Positions 25,308 through 34,789 of a DNA stretch of 64,000 nucleotides are shown here, piece by piece. The first letter of the stretch is position 1; every line of letters starts with the position of its first letter. The DNA comes from JBKECP01 sp047974765 (GTDB lineage: Bacteria; Pseudomonadota; Gammaproteobacteria; Pseudomonadales; Halieaceae): contig JBKECP010000043.1 of NCBI GenBank assembly GCA_047974765.1, forward strand, positions 1-64,000. The letters are read 5' to 3'. Below the pieces are notes generated by a model, which was not told where the DNA came from, did no database searches, and saw only the letters and a program-made list of their open reading frames with translations. The position numbers and the translations under genes are program-made.

Positions 25308-25690
25308 TATTAACCCAGCAGGCATTTATCCGGGTTAATTCGCGGTGCAAGGATGCACCGCCGCTGGCTTCCGACCGGTGCGAGTCCGCTAAAATCAAGA
25401 GATTTCGCACATTCCACTGATTTTCAGGAATGACAATCAGGTAGTGAAGGATTCATCTGCTTGATTGCCAAGTTGATAATATGCGCTGCTATCTGGTATG
25501 ACCTGTCAATTAGTCCCATCGGTCGTAGTCAATCCAAACAGGCGCCGTGCACGCAACAGGATGACCGGCCCCGTATTATTATTTTATTCTTGCTGCCATA
25601 CATAGTAGCCAGCACAACCCGTTCCAGTGTCATCGGAATCTGCAAACGAACAGGTTACAATGCCCCTCCTATTCTCAACAGACTGTCGGC
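25308..25690. other. 383-bp intergenic region after the fibre operon
   Basis: The first half is dispersed-repeat copy C. The second half (25480-25690) shows no gene, clear promoter or terminator. The start of the AEC gene has only a poor ribosome site. Confidence 0.6.
25311..25476 (-). repeat. Dispersed intergenic repeat, copy C (near full length, inverted)
   Basis: Read on the minus strand it aligns with copy A over its whole length. It starts ATCAACTTGGCAATCAAG, has hairpin 1 with changed but still paired arms, then the AAAATCAgtggaa...TGATTTT hairpin, then GCGGTGCatccttGCACCGC as hairpin 3. The paired changes in arms 1 and 3 relative to copy A suggest that the RNA or DNA fold is what is conserved. 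Confidence 0.8.
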
Positions 25691-26590
25691 ATGCCTGATT
25701 TTACCTTTGATCCAGAGCTGATCCCCCGCATCATCGGGATTCTCTCACCCATCGTTTTTGTGGTTCTGGCGGGTTATTTCTACGGTCTTCGTCACAATCC
25801 GGAGATGGCAGTAGCCAACCGGATCAATATGGATATTTTTGTACCGGCCCTGATTCTGGGCGCCATGGCCAGCGGCAATTTCGAGCCTGAACGCTATACT
25901 GGGCTGGCTTCAGCTGCGGCACTTTTACTTGTGATCTGCGGTCTTATCGCATGGCCGGTAGCACGCTGGTTGCGCATGGACTGGCGCACTTTCGTGCCGC
26001 CCATGATGTTCAATAACTCAGCCAATATTGGCATTCCATTGGCTCTGCTGACCTGGGGTGAAACTGCCCTGCCCGCAGCAATTATTCTGTATACCGTATC
26101 CAACGTACTGCATTTTTCCGTTGGCCTGCACATGCTTGACCGCGATGCCCGCCTGTGGACACTGTGGCGCAACCCCACATTGCTGGCGGTTATTGCAGGG
26201 CTGACCATTTCCAGCCTGCGTATTGATATCTGGGAGCCTGTAGTCACTGCCTTGCAATTATTGGGCGATGTCGCTGTCCCCCTGTTACTGTTTGCTCTGG
26301 GCGTGCGTATGCGTCATGTACGTTTTGATGAGCTTGGCGCACCGTTAATCGGGGCGCTATTGCGCCCCCTGCTGGGTATTTTTCTGGCCTGGATACTTGC
26401 CCTTGCACTGCAACTCAACGAACGCGATAGCGCCATGCTACTGGTCTTTGGCGCCCTGCCCCCGGCTGTAATGAACTTTTTGTTTGCCGAGCGTTTTCAA
26501 CAGGCTCCCGAGCGCGTTGCCGCCCTGGTTTTGATCGGCAATCTGGCCGCTGTCATTATATTGCCACTGGCTTTAATGCTGGTGCTATAA
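25691..26590 (+). CDS. AEC (auxin efflux carrier) family transporter
   Basis: This 299-residue membrane protein has about 10 hydrophobic segments. Family landmarks are IVFVVLAGYFYGLRH, NRINMDIFVPALILGAMASG, MFNNSANIGIPLALL and PPAVMNFLFAERF. AEC proteins move small carboxylates or other metabolites. The exact substrate cannot be told. It is followed 25 bp later by yjdM on the same strand. Confidence 0.85.
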   Translation: MPDFTFDPELIPRIIGILSPIVFVVLAGYFYGLRHNPEMAVANRINMDIFVPALILGAMASGNFEPERYTGLASAAALLLVICGLIAWPVARWLRMDWRTFVPPMMFNNSANIGIPLALLTWGETALPAAIILYTVSNVLHFSVGLHMLDRDARLWTLWRNPTLLAVIAGLTISSLRIDIWEPVVTALQLLGDVAVPLLLFALGVRMRHVRFDELGAPLIGALLRPLLGIFLAWILALALQLNERDSAMLLVFGALPPAVMNFLFAERFQQAPERVAALVLIGNLAAVIILPLALMLVL

Positions 26591-26615
26591 CCCCTGCCAC
26601 AATAAGGTATTTATC

Positions 26616-26954
26616 ATGAGTGACTTACCCAACTGCCCACAGTGCGAAAGCCAATACACCTATGAAGACCGCGATCATTTTGTCTGCCCTGAGTGCGGCC
26701 ATGAATGGAGCGGCGATACAACACAAAACACGGATGAAACGCTGCCAGTTTATGATGCCAACGGCAACCGCCTTGCCGATGGCGATACGGTAAGCGTTAT
26801 CAAGGATCTGAAAGTAAAAGGTTCATCCTCTGTGGTAAAAGTGGGCACTAAAGTCAAAAACATTCGTCTGGTCGAAGGAGATCACAACCTCGATTGTAAA
26901 ATTGATGGTATCGGCGCAATGAAACTTAAATCCGAGTTTGTGAAGAAAGCCTGA
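26616..26954 (+). CDS. yjdM: YjdM/PhnA-family zinc-ribbon protein
   Basis: This 112-residue protein has an N-terminal zinc ribbon (CPQCESQYTYEDRDHFVCPECGHEW, cysteines near residues 8, 11, 25 and 28). A C-terminal SH3-like domain follows (DANGNRLADGDTVSVIKDLKVKG). This matches E. coli YjdM, formerly called PhnA (about 111). Despite the old name it is not part of phosphonate breakdown; its role is unknown. A ribosome site (AAGG) precedes the ATG. Confidence 0.9.
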   Translation: MSDLPNCPQCESQYTYEDRDHFVCPECGHEWSGDTTQNTDETLPVYDANGNRLADGDTVSVIKDLKVKGSSSVVKVGTKVKNIRLVEGDHNLDCKIDGIGAMKLKSEFVKKA

Positions 26955-27068
26955 ATCCCGGCACTGAACTCCGACAACGGCCCTACCAGAAAAACATACT
27001 GTAAAACCACCTCATCACAGGCGTTTTATACTGACAACATGCGCAAAAAAACTTGAACTGGGTTATCA

Positions 27069-27082
27069 TTGACACGCATCAA
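27069..27082 (+). promoter_or_regulatory. FNR/Anr-type binding site upstream of hemN
   Basis: TTGACACGCATCAA matches the FNR/Anr consensus TTGAT-N4-ATCAA at 9 of 10 fixed positions. It lies about 45 bp before the hemN start, a suitable distance for activation under low oxygen. hemN is a known Anr/FNR target in Pseudomonas, which supports the call. Confidence 0.75.
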
Positions 27083-27121
27083 GGCAGCGATCAACTTGCC
27101 AACTAGACTGCCCAACACACG

Positions 27122-28528
27122 ATGAACCGAGTACCTGCTGCAATGTCGCAAATTATTCCGCGCTGGGACCAGAGCCTGATCGAACGCTACGATCTTTCCG
27201 GTCCCCGCTATACGTCCTACCCGACGGCGCCCCAGTTCCGGGAAAACTTCCCTGCCCGAGAAGTGGAAGCGGCAATAAATCGCAGTAACGACAGTGGTCG
27301 CCCCTTGTCGTTGTATTTCCATATTCCCTTTTGCGATACCATCTGCTACTACTGCGGCTGCAATAAAATTATTACGTCCAACAAAAGCCGGGCCAGACCT
27401 TATATCGAACTGCTCAAGCGGGAACTGGCCTATCGTGCCTGGCAATTTAAAACCTACCGTCCGGTACGCCAGCTACACTGGGGTGGCGGCACGCCCACTT
27501 TTATCAGTGATGATGAAATGGTTGAGCTGATGCAGGCCACCCGTGAATATTTTTCACTGCTTGAAGACGACTCCGGTGATTATTCCATAGAGGTCCACCC
27601 CGGTCGCATGTCGGCTGAGCGTCTTGGCCTGCTGCGAAAAATCGGCTTTAACCGCCTGAGTATGGGGGTACAGGACTTCGATCCTGAAGTACAAAAGGCT
27701 GTAAATCGCTATAACAGCGTCGAAGAAGTGGCCGCCATCTGCCAACGGGCGCGTACAGAAGGCTTTCATTCCATTAGCATGGACCTTATCTATGGCCTGC
27801 CTATGCAGAACATGGATAGCGTAAAAAGAACACTTGAACAGGTTATTGCCCTGGAACCGGATCGGCTATCGCTGTTTAACTACGCTCATATGCCTCATCT
27901 GTTCAAAACCCAGCGACAAATTGCTTCTGACACACTACCTGCGGCCAATCTTAAATTGGCCATGCTGGAATATGCCACCTACCGCCTGCAGGAAGCGGGT
28001 TATATCTATATTGGTATGGATCATTTCGCCCGCCCGGATGACAGCCTCGTCATCGCCCAGCAACAGGGTCTGATGCAGCGTAATTTTCAGGGTTATACCA
28101 CGCATGGTAACTGCGATCTGCTCGCTTTTGGTATTTCCTCCATCAGCGCCATCGATAATATTTACATGCAAAACCCAAAGGATATGAAGACCTATACCCA
28201 GGCTATCGAGACCGCGGGTGAACCGGCCTTGAAAGGACTGACGCTCAATGAGGACGACCTGCTACGCCAGGCCGTTATTAACCAGTTAATTTGCCACTTC
28301 ACACTGGATTTTTCTGTTTTTGAACAGCGCTTCAACATCAACTTTGAGAATTATTTCAAATACGCCCTGCTGGAATTACAAGCAATGATCGATGATGGTT
28401 TGCTTACCCTCCGCCCCAACGGCCTGGACGTATCCACCACCGGTCGCCTGCTGATCCGACGTATCTGTATGGCTTTTGATGCCTATCTCAAGGATGGCGG
28501 TGGCCAGCGTTATTCACGTATCGTCTGA
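27122..28528 (+). CDS. hemN: Oxygen-independent coproporphyrinogen III oxidase HemN
   Basis: This 468-residue radical-SAM enzyme converts coproporphyrinogen III to protoporphyrinogen IX without oxygen in haem synthesis. The cluster motif FCDTICYYCGCNK has cysteines at about 71, 75 and 78, with the extra Cys at 80 typical of true HemN. DLSGPRYTSYPTAPQF near residue 24 and the C-terminal HemN domain (LICHFTLDFSVFE...) are also present, so this is HemN rather than the HemW/RSAD1 haem chaperone. The start may be 27122 or the in-frame ATG at 27143; neither has a good ribosome site. An Anr/FNR box lies just upstream. Confidence 0.93.
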   Translation: MNRVPAAMSQIIPRWDQSLIERYDLSGPRYTSYPTAPQFRENFPAREVEAAINRSNDSGRPLSLYFHIPFCDTICYYCGCNKIITSNKSRARPYIELLKRELAYRAWQFKTYRPVRQLHWGGGTPTFISDDEMVELMQATREYFSLLEDDSGDYSIEVHPGRMSAERLGLLRKIGFNRLSMGVQDFDPEVQKAVNRYNSVEEVAAICQRARTEGFHSISMDLIYGLPMQNMDSVKRTLEQVIALEPDRLSLFNYAHMPHLFKTQRQIASDTLPAANLKLAMLEYATYRLQEAGYIYIGMDHFARPDDSLVIAQQQGLMQRNFQGYTTHGNCDLLAFGISSISAIDNIYMQNPKDMKTYTQAIETAGEPALKGLTLNEDDLLRQAVINQLICHFTLDFSVFEQRFNINFENYFKYALLELQAMIDDGLLTLRPNGLDVSTTGRLLIRRICMAFDAYLKDGGGQRYSRIV

Positions 28529-28643
28529 TATCAAATCCATACAGCGGCAGCCACCTTTACCCAGCCGACAGTACAATTCTCACTGTATAGCAAATACTAT
28601 AAATATCTTGTCCCGGAAACCATATGACCGCACACTTTGACAT

Positions 28644-28677
28644 CTATATTACAGGTGCATTTGCACCTGTAATATAG
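28644..28677 (+). repeat. Perfect 34-bp palindrome (16-bp arms, 2-bp loop)
   Basis: The arm CTATATTACAGGTGCA, then TT, then its exact complement TGCACCTGTAATATAG. It lies inside what looks like the original 5' coding part of the DUF898 gene, and its right arm creates the in-frame TAG that separates that part from the rest. Confidence 0.9.
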
Positions 28678-28718
28678 AACCTCAATCCGCTATTGACGCC
28701 TTTGCTCAAGCCTCAGGC

Positions 28719-29954
28719 GTGGCATCAGAAGAAGCGCAGCAACTCTTCGGCAAGGGGCTACAGAAAGTCAAAAGCGGCTACTCAGCGGCTGAAGCTGAGG
28801 CATTTGAAAGTCTGTTAAGTACACTCGGCATTTTCACTCTGCGTCGCAACAGCACCAGCCCTGTGCTACAAAATAGTAATGAACAAAACCATTCTGCCAT
28901 CGCTCACACGACACAGTTACAATCACCTGATAAGTCATTATTGAATATCCATCAGCAAGCAGTGATTGACGATCCGGTGAAAAAAACCTGCAAACACTTT
29001 CGTTTCACAGGCAGCGGTCGTGAATATTTTCGCATATGGATTGTGAATTTAGTGCTGGTCATTATCACACTTGGGCTTTATTCACCCTGGGCAAAGGTAC
29101 GCAACCGCCGCTATTTCTACGGTAACACCCTGCTTGATGATGCCTCTTTTGAATACACCGCCGACCCAAAACGGATGCTGATCGGACGCCTGATTTCTCT
29201 TGCTTTATTTGCGCTGTACTACTGGCTCAATATCGTCAATCCGACGGCTGGTTCTGCCATCTCACTTTTGTTTATTTTTATTACACCCTGGTCTTTACGG
29301 CAGTCACTTACCTTTCATGCCCGCAATTCAGTCTATCGTAATGTTCGCTTTCGCAGCACATACTGGCAGGCTTTTGTCGTTATCATACTCTGGCCACTGG
29401 CAGCCGTGTTCAGCATGGGACTACTGGTACCGGTGATGCTGCAACGCTGGCACCGCTATATCATCAATAACTACAGTTTTGGCGATAAGAGCTTTAGCTT
29501 TGCCGCCGGTCCTGACAGATTTTATATTGTTTGTATTATTTTTAGCACATTGTTTATAAGTGGTGTTCTGCTTGGTACTTTAATAAGTTTTATCCAGCTG
29601 TCTTTTGTCATACCCATACTTTTGGCACTGCCCTATACGCTGGCATTGATTTATTTCAAAACCGCAATAAACAATCTGATCTATTACCATACCAGTATTG
29701 CCTCACACAGTTTTGAGAGTCATTTTGAGCTGCCAGGCTATGGCCGCATTATGTTTGAAAATTTCATTCTGATTGTTTTTACACTGGGATTGTACTGGCC
29801 TGTTGCCAAAGTTCGACTTGCTCAATACGCTGCCAAACACGTTAATTTACAGGTCAACGGCAGCCTTGATAATTTTGTCAGTATCAGCCAGCAGGATCAG
29901 TCAGCCTTTGGCGAGGAATTTGCCGATGTATTTGATCTCGGCCTGGATTTCTAA
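28719..29954 (+). CDS. DUF898 (YjgN-like) membrane protein, 5' end out of frame
   Basis: This 411-residue frame from a GTG at 28719 contains two YjgN-type DUF898 repeats. Each has FRFTGSGREYFRIWIVNLVLVIITLGLYSPWAKVR-like sequence (about 90-130), and the matching second copy is ELPGYGRIMFENFILIVFTLGLYWPVAKVR near residue 345. Seven or more membrane segments are visible. Upstream, ATG 28624 gives MTAHFDIYITGAFAP in one frame, and PQSAIDAFAQASG follows in the frame of the main gene. Together these look like the normal small N-terminal domain of such proteins. A one-base shift at the palindrome, with a TAG, splits them. The gene may be a frameshifted pseudogene, a shortened but working gene, or a sequencing error. 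It lies two bases before an M48 peptidase gene, its usual partner. Confidence 0.72.
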   Translation: MASEEAQQLFGKGLQKVKSGYSAAEAEAFESLLSTLGIFTLRRNSTSPVLQNSNEQNHSAIAHTTQLQSPDKSLLNIHQQAVIDDPVKKTCKHFRFTGSGREYFRIWIVNLVLVIITLGLYSPWAKVRNRRYFYGNTLLDDASFEYTADPKRMLIGRLISLALFALYYWLNIVNPTAGSAISLLFIFITPWSLRQSLTFHARNSVYRNVRFRSTYWQAFVVIILWPLAAVFSMGLLVPVMLQRWHRYIINNYSFGDKSFSFAAGPDRFYIVCIIFSTLFISGVLLGTLISFIQLSFVIPILLALPYTLALIYFKTAINNLIYYHTSIASHSFESHFELPGYGRIMFENFILIVFTLGLYWPVAKVRLAQYAAKHVNLQVNGSLDNFVSISQQDQSAFGEEFADVFDLGLDF

Positions 29955-29956
29955 AA

Positions 29957-31048
29957 ATGACGGAACTGCACGGATACTGGCAAGATGGCAACAGCAGTCG
30001 GCGCGAGGCTGCCGTATTGAGGTTAAACGATACACAGGCAAGTCTTTATATCGAGGGGCAGCTTATAGTCAGTCAGCCTCTGAGTCAGCTGCAACTCTCA
30101 GTGCGCCTGGGTTCGACTCCCAGGCATATCCGTTTTAATGAGAAAGCAGGCAGTTTTGAAACCAGTGATAACACTGCTACTCACTGGCTGGACCAGCAGA
30201 TTAGCGGTGATGCCAGTCGTTTTATTCATCATATAGAAAACAGCTGGTTGATGGTTGTTGCTGCCGTGCTGACAGTATTGTCACTGACATTTGCCTATTT
30301 CACCTGGGGCATACCACTTGCGAGCAGGATCGTTGCCATGCAACTACCAGCGCATCTGCTGGATAGTACTTCAGCCCAAACACTGGAACAACTGAACAAA
30401 CGCATGCTGGGCAACAGCCATTTACCCCTGGAACAACAACAGTCATTGCGTGAACTACTTGGCCAGTACGCCCCTGACTACCCGCTGGAAAAGCTTCACT
30501 TTGCCGCCAGTGATATGCTCGGTGCCAACGCTATTGCTCTGCCTGATGGTACTATCGTCATCACCGATGATCTGGTGGCACTGGCAGATTCCAACATTGA
30601 AGTGCTGGCTGTTCTGGCCCACGAACTGGGCCATATCCAGCAGCGCCACTCACTGCAAATGCTACTGCAAGGCAGTGCCATCAGCGTGACCATTGCCATG
30701 ATCAGCGGTGATATTTCCACGATGGGCAATATTCTGCTGACATTGCCTCTTACGCTCAGCCAACTGCATTATTCACGGGCTTTTGAACTGGCAGCAGATC
30801 ACTACGCCCTGCTTTTTTTACGTCAACAAGGTTTTGATGGCAAAGCCCTGATCAGCATATTGGACAAACTCCAGCAAAGTCATAACAGTTGCAGCGATGA
30901 AGCCGTTGATGATACAGACCCCGAGAATGATGGCGCCTCTACCGAAGTGGCTGATAATCACTGTGGAGAGACGGCATCCTGGCTTAGCTATCTGAGTACC
31001 CACCCAGCCTCAGCAGAACGCATTAAAGCCTTAAAGCAGGTACCCTGA
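29957..31048 (+). CDS. M48-family membrane-associated zinc metallopeptidase
   Basis: This 363-residue protein carries the zinc site HELGH (H222-E223-H226) in VLAHELGHIQQRHS, and a third-ligand region FELAADHYALLFL about 60 residues later. A membrane segment at about 97-117 (VVAAVLTVLSLTFAYFTWGIPLA) precedes the catalytic domain. The first 80 residues form a small domain with HIRFNEKAGSFET. M48 proteins of this layout degrade or process membrane or periplasmic proteins. It is two bases from the DUF898 gene. I infer that the two proteins work together. Confidence 0.85.
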   Translation: MTELHGYWQDGNSSRREAAVLRLNDTQASLYIEGQLIVSQPLSQLQLSVRLGSTPRHIRFNEKAGSFETSDNTATHWLDQQISGDASRFIHHIENSWLMVVAAVLTVLSLTFAYFTWGIPLASRIVAMQLPAHLLDSTSAQTLEQLNKRMLGNSHLPLEQQQSLRELLGQYAPDYPLEKLHFAASDMLGANAIALPDGTIVITDDLVALADSNIEVLAVLAHELGHIQQRHSLQMLLQGSAISVTIAMISGDISTMGNILLTLPLTLSQLHYSRAFELAADHYALLFLRQQGFDGKALISILDKLQQSHNSCSDEAVDDTDPENDGASTEVADNHCGETASWLSYLSTHPASAERIKALKQVP

Positions 31049-31147
31049 GACAGGCTCAACAGCAGCTGCTCAGCGACAGGCCACATTATCACCGGGTATG
31101 ATAAGCAACACAGGCTATCGTGCCCCAAATAGAAGGAGTATCCCGCG

Positions 31148-31921
31148 ATGACCAGGACCGTTTTTATCACTGGTGCCACTTCCGGTTTTGGCCGTGCCTG
31201 TGCACGCCGCTTCGCCTGTAAAGGGTGGAACCTGGTTATCAGTGGCCGCCGCAGCGAGCGCCTGTTTGAACTACAGGAAGAGTTATCAGATCAGGCGGCC
31301 GCCATTTTGCCGCTGACACTGGATGTGTGTGATACACAAGCGGTACTGACCACCATAAAAACACTGCCAGCACCTTTTGAACAGGTTTATACCCTCATCA
31401 ATAATGCCGGCCTGGCACTGGGCACCGAACCTGCCCAGGCGGCCGATCTTGAAAAATGGCATCGGATGATCGATACCAATATCAAGGGACTGTCGACTAT
31501 TACCCATACCCTGCTGCCGAATCTGATCGCGCAGGGCCGTGGAGCCAGCATTATTAATATTGGTTCAGTCGCTGGCCACTGGCCTTACCCGGGGGGCAAT
31601 GTGTATTGCGGTACCAAAGCTTTTGTCGAGCAGTTTTCCTACGCCTTGAGAGCAGACCTGAAGGGTACCGGCGTGCGCGTTTCCAATATAGCGCCGGGCA
31701 TGGCTGAGAGTGAATTCACACTGGTGCGCACCGATGGCAACCAGGCTGCTCACGATGCACTCTATGCAGGCGCCGAACCAATCCAACCTGAAGATATTGC
31801 CGACACCTGTTGGTGGCTGGCCAACCTGCCCGCTCACCTGAATGTGAACGCACTGGAACTGATGCCGGTGCGGCAATCATTTTCTGCCTTTACAGTGCAC
31901 CGTGAAAATAGCAACGCTTAA
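31148..31921 (+). CDS. Short-chain dehydrogenase/reductase, YdfG-like
   Basis: This 257-residue classical SDR has the NADP-binding motif GATSGFGRACA at residues 8-18, NNAG in TLINNAGLALG, the catalytic Ser in IGSVAGHWPYPGG and the Tyr/Lys pair in YCGTK. The sequence closely follows the YdfG group (NADP-dependent 3-hydroxy acid/serine dehydrogenase), including GHWPYPGGNVYCGTKAFVEQFS. The ATG has an AGGAG site. It is monocistronic and convergent with the PLD gene, with a repeat fragment between. Confidence 0.85.
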   Translation: MTRTVFITGATSGFGRACARRFACKGWNLVISGRRSERLFELQEELSDQAAAILPLTLDVCDTQAVLTTIKTLPAPFEQVYTLINNAGLALGTEPAQAADLEKWHRMIDTNIKGLSTITHTLLPNLIAQGRGASIINIGSVAGHWPYPGGNVYCGTKAFVEQFSYALRADLKGTGVRVSNIAPGMAESEFTLVRTDGNQAAHDALYAGAEPIQPEDIADTCWWLANLPAHLNVNALELMPVRQSFSAFTVHRENSNA

Positions 31922-31948
31922 ATTGAAGCCACTTCGGCGTATATTATT

Positions 31949-32026
31949 GGCTTGGCAATCAAATGGATAAATCCGCATCCATACACTGTGAATTAATCCG
32001 GCTGGGTGCTTTCCGGGTTAATAGTT
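31949..32026 (+). repeat. Dispersed intergenic repeat, copy E (internally deleted)
   Basis: The left edge (CTTGGCAATCAAATGGATAA) joins directly to the tail (GAATTAATCCGGCTGGGTGC, then TTTCCGGGTTAATAG). The central two hairpins are missing. It sits between two convergent genes. Confidence 0.6.
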
Positions 32027-32063
32027 AAGGTTTCAAAGATTCCAAATACACCACAGAAACAAA

Positions 32064-33644
32064 TCAAAGCATGCTCTCAGGAACAATAAAGGACAGTGAT
32101 TTGGCCAGTACACGCTGCCACCAGCTGGTTTCTGGTTCCACGTTATAAACCTGGCTGCCAGTAGCACTCTTATCAACCCAGCGTAAATCACCCTCTTGCA
32201 GCAGAAGCTGATAGGCTTTGTTTTGAACAAGTTCATCAAAGCCTTCTGCAAGCTGTGTACCCAATTCAGGGTTTTTGATGATTACGCCCATTTCAGTATT
32301 CAGAGCGACTGACCGCGGATCAAGATTAAATGAACCAACAAAAATCTGCTCGCCATCTGCCCCCATGGTTTTAGCATGCAAACTGGCAGCACTGGAACCC
32401 GTCCAGCGTTTTTTGCTGCTGCCAAGTATTGGATCCGGCTTGAATTCATAGAGTTCGGCCCCACATTTCAACAGCTTTTTGCGGTAACGCATATAACCGG
32501 CATGAACCAGGCCAACATCATTAGCTGCCAGAGAGTTGGTCAAAATCCGCAGGCGAATGCCCTTATCCACCAAATCACAAAAAGCCGTCAAAAGTTTATT
32601 CCCGGGTACAAAATAAGGTGATACAACCTGTATTTCCCGGTTCGCTTCAAGAAACATCGGAATCAACTTGGGTGCAAGATGGGTGTTGGCGGTGATCTCA
32701 TCGTTAAAGACTTTATCCGGGTCGTCATAAATTAACGTAGCTTTACCCCAGTAAAAATTCATCGTGCGAAAGTCAATACTGTTAATAACACCCGCATCAT
32801 GAATAGCCTCAACATAGGCGGATTGCATTTCCTGTTGAATAATTTTATTAAAATGGCTGCGAACGACCTGCAAACTCTGCGGAGACAGATCAGTCTCATC
32901 TACCATAACACCAACCGGTATAGCTACATCACTGTTCCAGTAAAGATCAAACATGTCTGACACCTTACCGACAACCGGGCCAATAGCCACTACATCCAGA
33001 TCTGAAAAAGTGGTTTGTGCAGTGGCATTAAAGTATTCATTGCCGATATTACGGCCACCAACAATGGTGACTTCGTTATCCGCTGTCAGTGATTTATTGT
33101 GCATACGGTGATTAAGACGTGAGAAATCACCGAGAAAACCAATGCCACGCATTCCCCGATAGGCAAAGGGATTATAAAGACGCACATCAATATTGGGGTG
33201 GGCATCCATTCTGATCAGAAAATCATCTTTGCCTTCAACTCTCAAGTCATCTAGTAACAGACGCACCCGTACACCCCGATCAGCAGCCAAAATCAGTTGA
33301 TTGGCCAGTAATATTCCACTGGTATCGCTGTGCCACATGTAATACTGCACATCAAGGCTGCGCTCAGCAGCTTCAACCAGCGCCATGCGTGCAACGAAAG
33401 CATCCATACCAAGATACAATGGGTGAAAACCGGACAATGCGACATCTCCCGCCTTAACATTGCCCTTAATATTGTGCGCAATAGCCTTGGCCAGGCTGGT
33501 ATTACCGTCAGCGGGCAAGGCCTCTGTAAGTGTTTTCTGGTAAGTTCCCGCTTCTGGAAGACTGCTACAGGAATTCAACAATACAAGACTTCCCACGATC
33601 AATAACCTGCCAGCCATGACCAATAACCTGCGCCAAGTCAGCAT
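32064..33644 (-). CDS. Phospholipase D-family lipoprotein (cardiolipin synthase-like)
   Basis: This 526-residue protein has a lipoprotein signal (LLIVGSLVLLNSC, acylated Cys about 26). It carries two phospholipase D HKD motifs: HNKSLTADNEVTIVGGRNIGNEYF in the first half and LHAKTMGADGEQIFVGSFNLDPRS in the second. This is the layout of the PLD lipoproteins sometimes called YmdC/ClsC-like, which act on phospholipids. The lipobox places it at a membrane facing the periplasm. It is monocistronic. Whether it makes cardiolipin or cleaves lipids cannot be told. Confidence 0.85.
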   Translation of the reverse strand: MLTWRRLLVMAGRLLIVGSLVLLNSCSSLPEAGTYQKTLTEALPADGNTSLAKAIAHNIKGNVKAGDVALSGFHPLYLGMDAFVARMALVEAAERSLDVQYYMWHSDTSGILLANQLILAADRGVRVRLLLDDLRVEGKDDFLIRMDAHPNIDVRLYNPFAYRGMRGIGFLGDFSRLNHRMHNKSLTADNEVTIVGGRNIGNEYFNATAQTTFSDLDVVAIGPVVGKVSDMFDLYWNSDVAIPVGVMVDETDLSPQSLQVVRSHFNKIIQQEMQSAYVEAIHDAGVINSIDFRTMNFYWGKATLIYDDPDKVFNDEITANTHLAPKLIPMFLEANREIQVVSPYFVPGNKLLTAFCDLVDKGIRLRILTNSLAANDVGLVHAGYMRYRKKLLKCGAELYEFKPDPILGSSKKRWTGSSAASLHAKTMGADGEQIFVGSFNLDPRSVALNTEMGVIIKNPELGTQLAEGFDELVQNKAYQLLLQEGDLRWVDKSATGSQVYNVEPETSWWQRVLAKSLSFIVPESML

Positions 33645-33903
33645 GAAATACTCCTCTTACCAATGATTGATCAGGTATCATAATTAACGACTGTACAGAC
33701 ACCCTGCCCAACAAGCCAGTCAGTCTAATCCATTGAGCCGGTAATGAATATTTACCAGTCGTTATTACATTGAAACTCCAGAGTTGCCAAATACTGTTTA
33801 AGGTTTCATAAAAATCTGTACTACCCAAGTAACAAGACAGGCCTGCTTGCCCTGACAAAAGCCTCTCTGCTATAAAACTTCACCTTCTACCGGAAATAGC
33901 AAT

Positions 33904-34752
33904 ATGCATCAAACAGACAAAATAGCCGATGGCAATGACAAAAGCCGCCATGCATTAGACATTGCACTGGATTTGAGCCCTGGTAAAAATAACAGCTTTC
34001 AGGGTGAAATACCCCCAACTTACAGCAATTTCGTTGGCCCTTATGGCGGCATTCTGGCCGCTAAATTATTGCGTGCAATACAACTACACCCCGAAAAACT
34101 GGGTGAGCCGATCGCAGTCACCGTCAATTATGGCGGCCGGGTCAAGAGTGAGGCCTTTGATATTCTTGTTCGTCCCACCTGTACCAATCGTTCCAGCCAG
34201 CACTGGCTGATGGAATTACAGCAGGCCGGTGAGATTCCGGTGACAGGCAGCGCTGTTTTTGCTCACCGCCGCAATGCCTGGTCAGACCAGGAAAAACATA
34301 TGCCGCTGGTACCGTCTCCAAACGAACTGCCATGCATGAAGACCGAAGGCCTGACAGCCTGGGTTGCCAATTATGATATCCGCATCCACAGTGGATCACT
34401 GGCACTGCAAATGGACCCGCCACAGGCACAAACTGATTCTGAAACCCTGTTGTGGGTGCGCGACCACCCTTCCCGCCCTATCGACTTTGCTGCATTAATG
34501 GCAATGTCCGATATTTTCTTTCCGCGTATTTTTGTACGTCGTCCGGTTTTTGTGCCAGCCGGTACAATCAGCATCACCACCTACATTCATGCAAGTCAGG
34601 AGGAGCTGGCGCAACAGGCGGATAATTATCTGCTGGCACGTGCCAGCGGCAATCGCTATCACAAGGGTTATTTTGATCATTCAGGTGAACTGTGGGGAGC
34701 AGACGGCACACTGCTGGCCACCACCCATCAGGTGGTCTATTACAAAGAGTAA
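33904..34752 (+). CDS. Acyl-CoA thioesterase (TesB-like double hotdog)
   Basis: This 282-residue protein has a double-hotdog thioesterase layout. The first hotdog is about residues 20-120, with FVGPYGGILAAKLLRAIQLHPE replacing the usual GG..A helix region. The second is about 150-280, with LWVRDHPSRPIDFAALMAMSD and ATTHQVVYYKE at the end. Such enzymes cut acyl-CoA to free acid and CoA. The substrate chain length is not readable. It is monocistronic, convergent with the polyamine genes. Confidence 0.8.
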   Translation: MHQTDKIADGNDKSRHALDIALDLSPGKNNSFQGEIPPTYSNFVGPYGGILAAKLLRAIQLHPEKLGEPIAVTVNYGGRVKSEAFDILVRPTCTNRSSQHWLMELQQAGEIPVTGSAVFAHRRNAWSDQEKHMPLVPSPNELPCMKTEGLTAWVANYDIRIHSGSLALQMDPPQAQTDSETLLWVRDHPSRPIDFAALMAMSDIFFPRIFVRRPVFVPAGTISITTYIHASQEELAQQADNYLLARASGNRYHKGYFDHSGELWGADGTLLATTHQVVYYKE

Positions 34753-34789
34753 TTGGGCGGCGACACACAGACATGCCACCGTCAACGAA

